NCBI GenBank assembly: GCA_028274465.1
Contig: CM051455.1
Coordinates: 70,166,985-70,230,984, forward strand
Direction: 5' to 3'
From: Plantago ovata
Taxonomy: Eukaryota; Streptophyta; Magnoliopsida; Lamiales; Plantaginaceae
DNA length: 64,000 bases
In this document: piece by piece, positions 58,669 to 64,000 of the stretch
Layout: each line of letters starts with the position of its first letter
How positions within the stretch are numbered: the first letter of the stretch is position 1
Notes under the pieces: model-generated
What the model was told of the DNA's origin: nothing
What the model saw: only the letters and a program-made list of their open reading frames with translations
Databases searched by the model: none
Translations under genes and position numbers: made by a program

Positions 58669-60130
58669 GGATTATGGATACATACAAATGGGGATGATAA
58701 GTGATTCTGTGAAGGATTCATCACTCACGTGTAGCACAGGAGAGCACTGCTCATAGTCGTTCATAGTTGTGATTGGTAAAACCGCTGGCGAGCGTATCAA
58801 TATTATTATGATGGTCATAATAGATATTGGATTCACCATGCAACTCACTAAAGACGCCCATGGATGTATTATTGGGATAGACACTTCATCGATCCTAGAT
58901 ACATTCGAGCAAGTCAGATGAAGGGACGTTACCATCACCGCGTTGAGCGCAACAGACTTCACAACGAAAGGGTTTGCTTTGAGAAACCTCTCAAACGTCC
59001 TCATGTATTAATATTGCAAATGGAACCGTCTAGGAATTCCATTTTGCCTAGTCTAGGACTTGCTTAATACAATGAGGCCCTATAGGTCACACTATGTGGT
59101 GATTCAGCTTCTCCGAATATCCTTGAAGATGGAATCGCAATTAATTTGGAATGAATTGTGATTGATGGATTATAATTAATTTGGAATTTATTATAATATT
59201 TAGTGGCTCAATTAATAATTTGAAATTATTAATTGAATTGGCTAATTAATTGTATTTTATGTAAATACAATTAAAGATTATATTTTGGAATTATAATAGA
59301 GGTTTGATTTGAAAGGATATGTTAATTTAGAATTAACATATGCACATGGACAAAATCTACTTGGAGTTTGAATTGCCGTAGAACTATAAGTGGGTCCCAA
59401 AATCGGGACCCACCTACCACCCTTAGGACGCGCGCGCGCGAGATGGATTAGGGGAAGGAAGTTCGACTCCTTCCTCTATTGGAAGTCTAAGGGATAAGTT
59501 AGATTTTCCTAATTGAGTTTTAATTTAATTGGGAATGAATCTAAACTTGAAATTGGTTTTCTAGTGCGATAAGAATTAGATTTTTATTCCTTTTTGAAGT
59601 CTAATTGCTTATGCTTTAGGCTTCTATTGACTACTATATATAGTAGACTATTAGAGAGCTTCTGATATAGATTTTCACACAGCTGAAGAATCAAATTCTT
59701 AGAGAATTATTCTACCTTTCTTAGAGAAAACAAAAGCTCTCCCCCCACCTCACCTGAGCCACGCGCGCGCCACCTACCGGAGGAATCGCCGCCCCATCTT
59801 CTTGGCCACACAAAGAATATCCTAGCATTCTTTCTGATAGGTTGTTCATCCGTGGATACCAAGGTTGAGGTTCTAGGAGCTGGAAACTAACTTTTATTGT
59901 CTTGCAGATAATCAAAGTATTGCAGATATCTTCGACTTCGACGAAGGAGAAGATACACCGGATTATTACGAAGACTTGGAAGTTGTGCTTGCTTTGGAAG
60001 TAAGGTTAGTCTTCTAATTGACGTGTTTAAATATATACGGCATATACATAATCAATTAACCTGCATGTTAAGAAATTTTTTGAAATTCCGCTGCGTACCC
60101 TTGGGTTAACTCTGACCGTATTTTCTTACA
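58669..60130 (+). repeat. partial copia LTR, right arm of palindrome
   Basis: Begins AGGATTATGGATACATACAA, about 22 bp further into the LTR than the left arm's end, and runs to TATTTTCTTACA at 60130; TATA palindrome at 59631-59646. The arms are similar but clearly not identical, so they are two separate LTR copies. The outer end abuts integrase coding sequence of the minus-strand relative. Confidence 0.88.
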
Positions 60131-61485
60131 CGCATATCCCCCATAGATATTTTGGAAGAGTCGAGAATCCAATCATTGATCTCACCATGTCTAACAGGGT
60201 TCGATTCCTTCTCTCAGACACACCATTTAATTGTGGTGTTCCAGGAGGGGTCCATTGCGATTGAATTCCATTCTCCTTCAAGTAGTCGATAAATTCTTCA
60301 CTAAGGTATTCACCTCCTTGATCTGATCGAAGAGTGACTATCCTTAGGTTCAATTCATTCTCGACCTCATTCCTAAACTCCTTGAATTTTCCAAAGGTCT
60401 CAGATTTATTCTTCATAAGATAAATATATCCATACCTTGAGAAATCGTCAATAAAGGTAACGAAGTAAGGATAACCTCCACGTGCTTGGACTTTAAAAGG
60501 TCCACATACATAAGTATGTATGAGCTCTAAGCAGCGAGTGGCACGAACACCTTGTCCAACAAAAGGTTTGTTCGTCATCTTACCATTAACACATGATTCG
60601 CATGTACGATATGATTCAAAATCAAATGGTTCTAAGTAGTCCAACTTCCTTAGTCTTTGAATCCGTGTTTCATTGATATGGCCTAGCCGACAATGCCATA
60701 GATAAGATGGATTATTCTTCCTACTTGAAGACGGATGCTTGTTATGTATTTGAAATAAAGGTAGACTACTTTGCAAAATATATAAACCATTCACTAAGCG
60801 AGCCTTTCCATAATACTGGTCATTTAACGAAAAATAACAAGTATTATTAGCAAATCGAAAGGAAAAACCCAAATTGTCCAACAATGGAATGGAAATAATA
60901 TTTCTGACAATGATGGAACAAAATAAACGTTATCAAGTTCTAAACATTGTCCTGATGGTAAATTTATCTTGCAGCGTCCAACACGTTTGGCTTCAACTGG
61001 ATTGTCGTTCCCAACATGCAACTCGATTTCACCTTGCTTGACTAGCCTGTGTTCAATTAGCCCCTGCACATTATTACAAATGTGTGAGCCACAAGCTGTA
61101 TCTAATACCCAACCATTGGAGTCAAAAGTAGTCATGTTCATTTCAATAACAAACATACCTGAGCTAGAAGCCGGCGGGTTCTTAGCTTGATCTGCCCTTA
61201 GCTTAGGGCAATCTTTCTTCCAATGCCCTTTCTGCTTACAAAAAAGGCATTCATCTGTGCGTACCATTACGCTCCTCTTGAACTTCTTTTTCTGGTTCAG
61301 ACGCTTAGGCCTATCACTCGAAGTGTTAGCCTTGGCTCCCGACTTTCCCTTACCCTTAGCACCTTTGTTTCTCGGGTTTGAGTTAGACGGTTGCCCAACA
61401 TACATGATCGATTTTTCCTTCTTAGGAAGAGTTTGATCATATATCTTCAGCAGATTATGGAGTTCGGGCAGTGTAACGTCCTTCG
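60131..61485 (-). pseudogene. copia gag C-terminus, protease and integrase (truncated)
   Basis: From MNAKDVTLPELHNLLK through the basic stretch GAKGKGKSGAKANTSSDRPK, the knuckle CKQKGHWKKDCP, protease WVLDTACGSHIC and, after a frame change near 60860, pre-integrase and integrase ([17 protein letters not shown], Asp in HTYVCGPF replaced by Tyr, SDQGGEY, Glu in NGVSERRNR). The first catalytic Asp of the integrase triad appears lost (HTY for HTD). It ends at the LTR junction. Confidence 0.85.
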
Positions 61486-61488
61486 CAT

Positions 61489-62034
61489 TCATGGTGTAAT
61501 TAATGATGAACTGCGAATACGAACTCGGCAATGATTGAAGGACAAGATCACCATGATCTTATTCTCTAGCTTGACACCGGCATCGACAAGCTTCTCAAAG
61601 AGACCAATCATTTTGAGAACATGTTCAGACATGTTCCCTCCTTCATTGAGCTTGCATCTGTGTATCTCTTTGATCAAATCAAATTCAACACTTCTGGCTG
61701 TCGTTATAAAGAGCGACTCAAGATGCTTCAGCATCTCATACGGCAACATGCTTTCATGTTGTCTCTGCAGCTCATTGCTCATTGCCGTCAGCATAATACA
61801 CTGCGCGGATCTAGCATCCTCATGATGCTTATCAGACTTTGCCTTGTTGGCTTGATTCCAAGCATCAACTTGATCGGCAGTCTGATTCTCGGGACACACG
61901 AGAATGGCCTCGTCAAAGACGTACTCAATCTTTTCGTACCTCAGCACCAAACGAATATTCCTGATCCAATCTAGGAAGTTTGGTCCGGTCAAAATTTGCT
62001 TCTTTAAGACAGCACGGAGCGAGATACTCGCCAT
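61489..62034 (-). pseudogene. copia gag N-terminal part
   Basis: Start at MASISLRAVLKKQILTGPNF (62034). The UBN2-type gag is open through VLKMIGLFEKLVDAGVKLEN and then changes frame near 61500-61540 before the C-terminal gag part. It preserves the ~43-bp segment deleted from the plus-strand copy, so it is the better guide to the family's gag. Confidence 0.82.
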
Positions 62035-62587
62035 TTTGGTTTTCCTAAGGAGAAATAGTATAGACCGAATATAATAAATCAACTATTGAAATACTATTTC
62101 TAAATACACAGTCAACATAACTAAACAACAAGGTCCTTTAGCTGTTTAGCTTCCACTATTTTCACATATGATTGCCCCCAAAACAAACATACGGGTAATG
62201 TCCAACAAGTTACCGTAGTGGCCAAGATCCAAATCCATACTATGCTATACTCCAACGGGGGCTGGTCGCATAGCATAATATGACCGGTAGGACTATCCAA
62301 TTGCGTCACGCAACTCTTGGGTGTTAAATCTAATTTAACCTGATGTTCTACATATTGTACCTATCGAGGTCGCTAGATACAATATGCAGTAAGTTCTAAC
62401 CATAGGCTTACTCTAATCTGACGATCACTGCGAGTCTGCAAGACGAGGTCGCCAATACAGGGAAATGCAATGAAAGTTCAGAATTAAAGCACCCCACGGA
62501 AAGCATCTCAGAAACACATACGTATACATATTTCTGCACTTATATTGTTTGGGGCTTGTAGCTTGAGGGTTGTTATCAGTCATCTAC

Positions 62588-62765
62588 AAACAAATAAGGG
62601 CGCCGCCTACCCATCATACATGAGCGGTCTACACGTAATGGATGTCGCCTATCCATTCTAGTTCCAAACGCGGTCAAGCACATAATGGGCGCCGCCTACC
62701 TATACATAAAAATATGCGTTCCGACAAATAAGAGGGCGCCGCCTACCCTCGCATGCATAGCGGTC
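62588..62765 (-). repeat. leader tandem repeats, inverted copy
   Basis: GGGCGCCGCCTACCC-type units at about 62599, 62650, 62688 and 62733, matching those at 46945-47125. Confidence 0.82.
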
Positions 62766-63209
62766 GAACGGAAAGTAAAATACGTGGTATTTAAACATGC
62801 ATTGTCAAACAATAGCATATTGAGCAAACAAACAAGTAGTAGCCTATGTGGATGCCAAATGACTTCATAATTTCATTATGAAAATTATAATCCCATACTT
62901 TTAATCTCTATGAAAAATTGAAAATTTGGACTAGATTGAAAAATCGAAAATTCTATTGACCAGGTAGCAATTTTCGAAAAACCCAAAGGACTCAATTGTA
63001 ATTGACGAAACTCTGGAGGTGTTAAATCTAAAATTCAAAAGTAGAAAGACTTATTTGTAATAAACAATAAATTGATAAATCACAAATAAGCCCCTTGACT
63101 TAATACTAATTAAATTTAACCCCTCTAGTTAGCAATACAATTAAATCATATTTATATTCCAAATATAAAATTCAATCCTCAAAATTTCCAAAATTCAATT
63201 TTGGGTCCA

Positions 63210-63322
63210 ACCCGGAAAAATATATATATATATATTATATATTATATACGGGGACGGGATCGAGTCCCGTCCCGTAGGGTGCCTGCGGCCGCAGGCACTG
63301 GCGCCTGCGGCACGCAGGCACG
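63210..63322. repeat. short TA tract and GC hairpins, leader remnant
   Basis: TA-rich tract at about 63218-63247, then a GC block with GCCTGCGGCCGCAGGC, a perfect 16-bp palindrome at about 63281-63296, before the junction with Tork sequence. Confidence 0.8.
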
Positions 63323-64000
63323 GGAAAAGTGGTTTCATCAAAATCATACTCGATTAAACTTGATGTAACTGATTTGGCCATAGGAAAAGTGGTTTCATCA
63401 AAATGGACATGTCTACACGTAATGAGTTTCTGGTTTGATAGATCAAGGCATTTATAACCCCGATGATCCGTCGGATAGCCCAAAAATACGCAAGGAGTGG
63501 AGCGATGTTGAAGTTTGCGAATGGTGGTGGAGGGGAAAAGAGGGTAACATAAGCATCCAAAGGTGCGAAGATGAGTGTAGACAGGAAGGCGATTATAGAG
63601 AACTTGGACGGGAGATTTATCGGAGAGGAGTTTACTAGGTAAAACGTTGAGGAGATATGTGGCCATACAAGGCTTGATGCCGAAACGAAGGTGGTAAGGA
63701 AGCATGGATGAGTAGGGTGCGAATGATATTATTAATTGACCGAATTTTGCGTTCGGCTTTGCCATTTTGGGAGAGGTATGGGGACAAGAAAAACGGAATG
63801 ACATGCCATTAGACTCACAAAATTGGCGAAAACAGTATTATCAAATTCGCCACCATTATCACATTGAACGGTCTTAATCTTCCGTTCGAATTGAGTAGAT
63901 ATATGAGAGTAAAATTTTTGAAAGATGGAGAAAACTTGGGATTTTTAGCAATAGGAAAAATCCACACAAAATTCGTAAAATCATCCAAAAATAAGACATA
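63323..64000 (-). pseudogene. second Tork-like copia integrase fragment
   Basis: The minus strand repeats the integrase and linker of 56030-56650 ([61 protein letters not shown]) with small differences, and continues past the window edge. Near its left end the block AAAAGTGGTTTCATCAAAAT occurs twice (63326 and 63384), a local duplication at the junction with the copia leader. It is a diverged duplicate, not the continuation of the first Tork copy. Confidence 0.85.

Larger units (their letters stand above)
60131..63322 (-). mobile_element. minus-strand relative of the 10.9-kb copia element, truncated
   Basis: Contains leader (62100-63322), gag, protease and the integrase N-terminal half; it stops at 60131 in integrase (LPKYLWG). 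RT, RNase H and both LTRs are absent: the leader breaks off inside the GC-rich block at about 63322. It lacks the Cassandra TRIM, giving the empty site at about 62375-62385. Confidence 0.9.

Noticed and set aside
58353-59067. Matching frames on opposite strands around 58353-59067 and similar frames at 19689, 44517 and 44649
   Set aside because: They recur because the same LTR sequence is present in each place; LTRs do not encode protein here.

Overview
This window looks like a repeat-rich intergenic stretch from the nuclear genome of a flowering plant, probably a eudicot. Short GT-AG introns, plant-type LTR retrotransposons primed by initiator tRNA-Met, a Cassandra TRIM, CACTA and Mutator-like transposons and a broken auxin response factor fragment all point that way. 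I see no intact, expressed host gene of known function. By eye, more than four fifths of the sequence is transposable elements, many nested in one another.

Region by region: (a) 1-2503 holds the 3' end of a LINE, a 60-bp minisatellite and a small unknown gene with its own TATA box, cut off at its 3' end. (b) 2504-16095 is an old minus-strand Ty1/copia (SIRE-like) element. A non-autonomous DNA transposon (3216-9890) sits in its reverse transcriptase, and that transposon in turn carries an almost complete Mutator-like element (3675-9430) with a mudrA-type transposase and a convergent GRF zinc-finger gene. (c) 16096-21065 holds a retropepsin fragment, a minus-strand copia 5' end and a 2.1-kb solo LTR. 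(d) 21070-29108 has few mobile elements: a degenerate ~42-bp tandem array, MITEs, an ARF7/19-type B3-domain pseudogene fragment and a possible minus-strand 5' exon. (e) 29182-42608 is a 13.4-kb CACTA transposon with a TNP2-type transposase gene split by a recent Athila-type LTR element (33014-40935) that encodes only gag and protease. (f) 42609-64000 is a mosaic of two copia families: an old minus-strand Tork-like element, a 10.9-kb plus-strand element with unmatched LTRs and an internal Cassandra TRIM, two LTR pieces forming a head-to-head palindrome, a minus-strand relative, and a second Tork fragment at the window edge.

The main biological interest is in the nesting order (readable from target-site duplications), the Mutator-like element with its convergent accessory zinc-finger gene, recurrent hairpins in retrotransposon leaders and LTRs, and copia structures that appear to come from recombination between elements. 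All homology statements rest on recognised motifs and on comparing copies within the window by eye; no database search was run.
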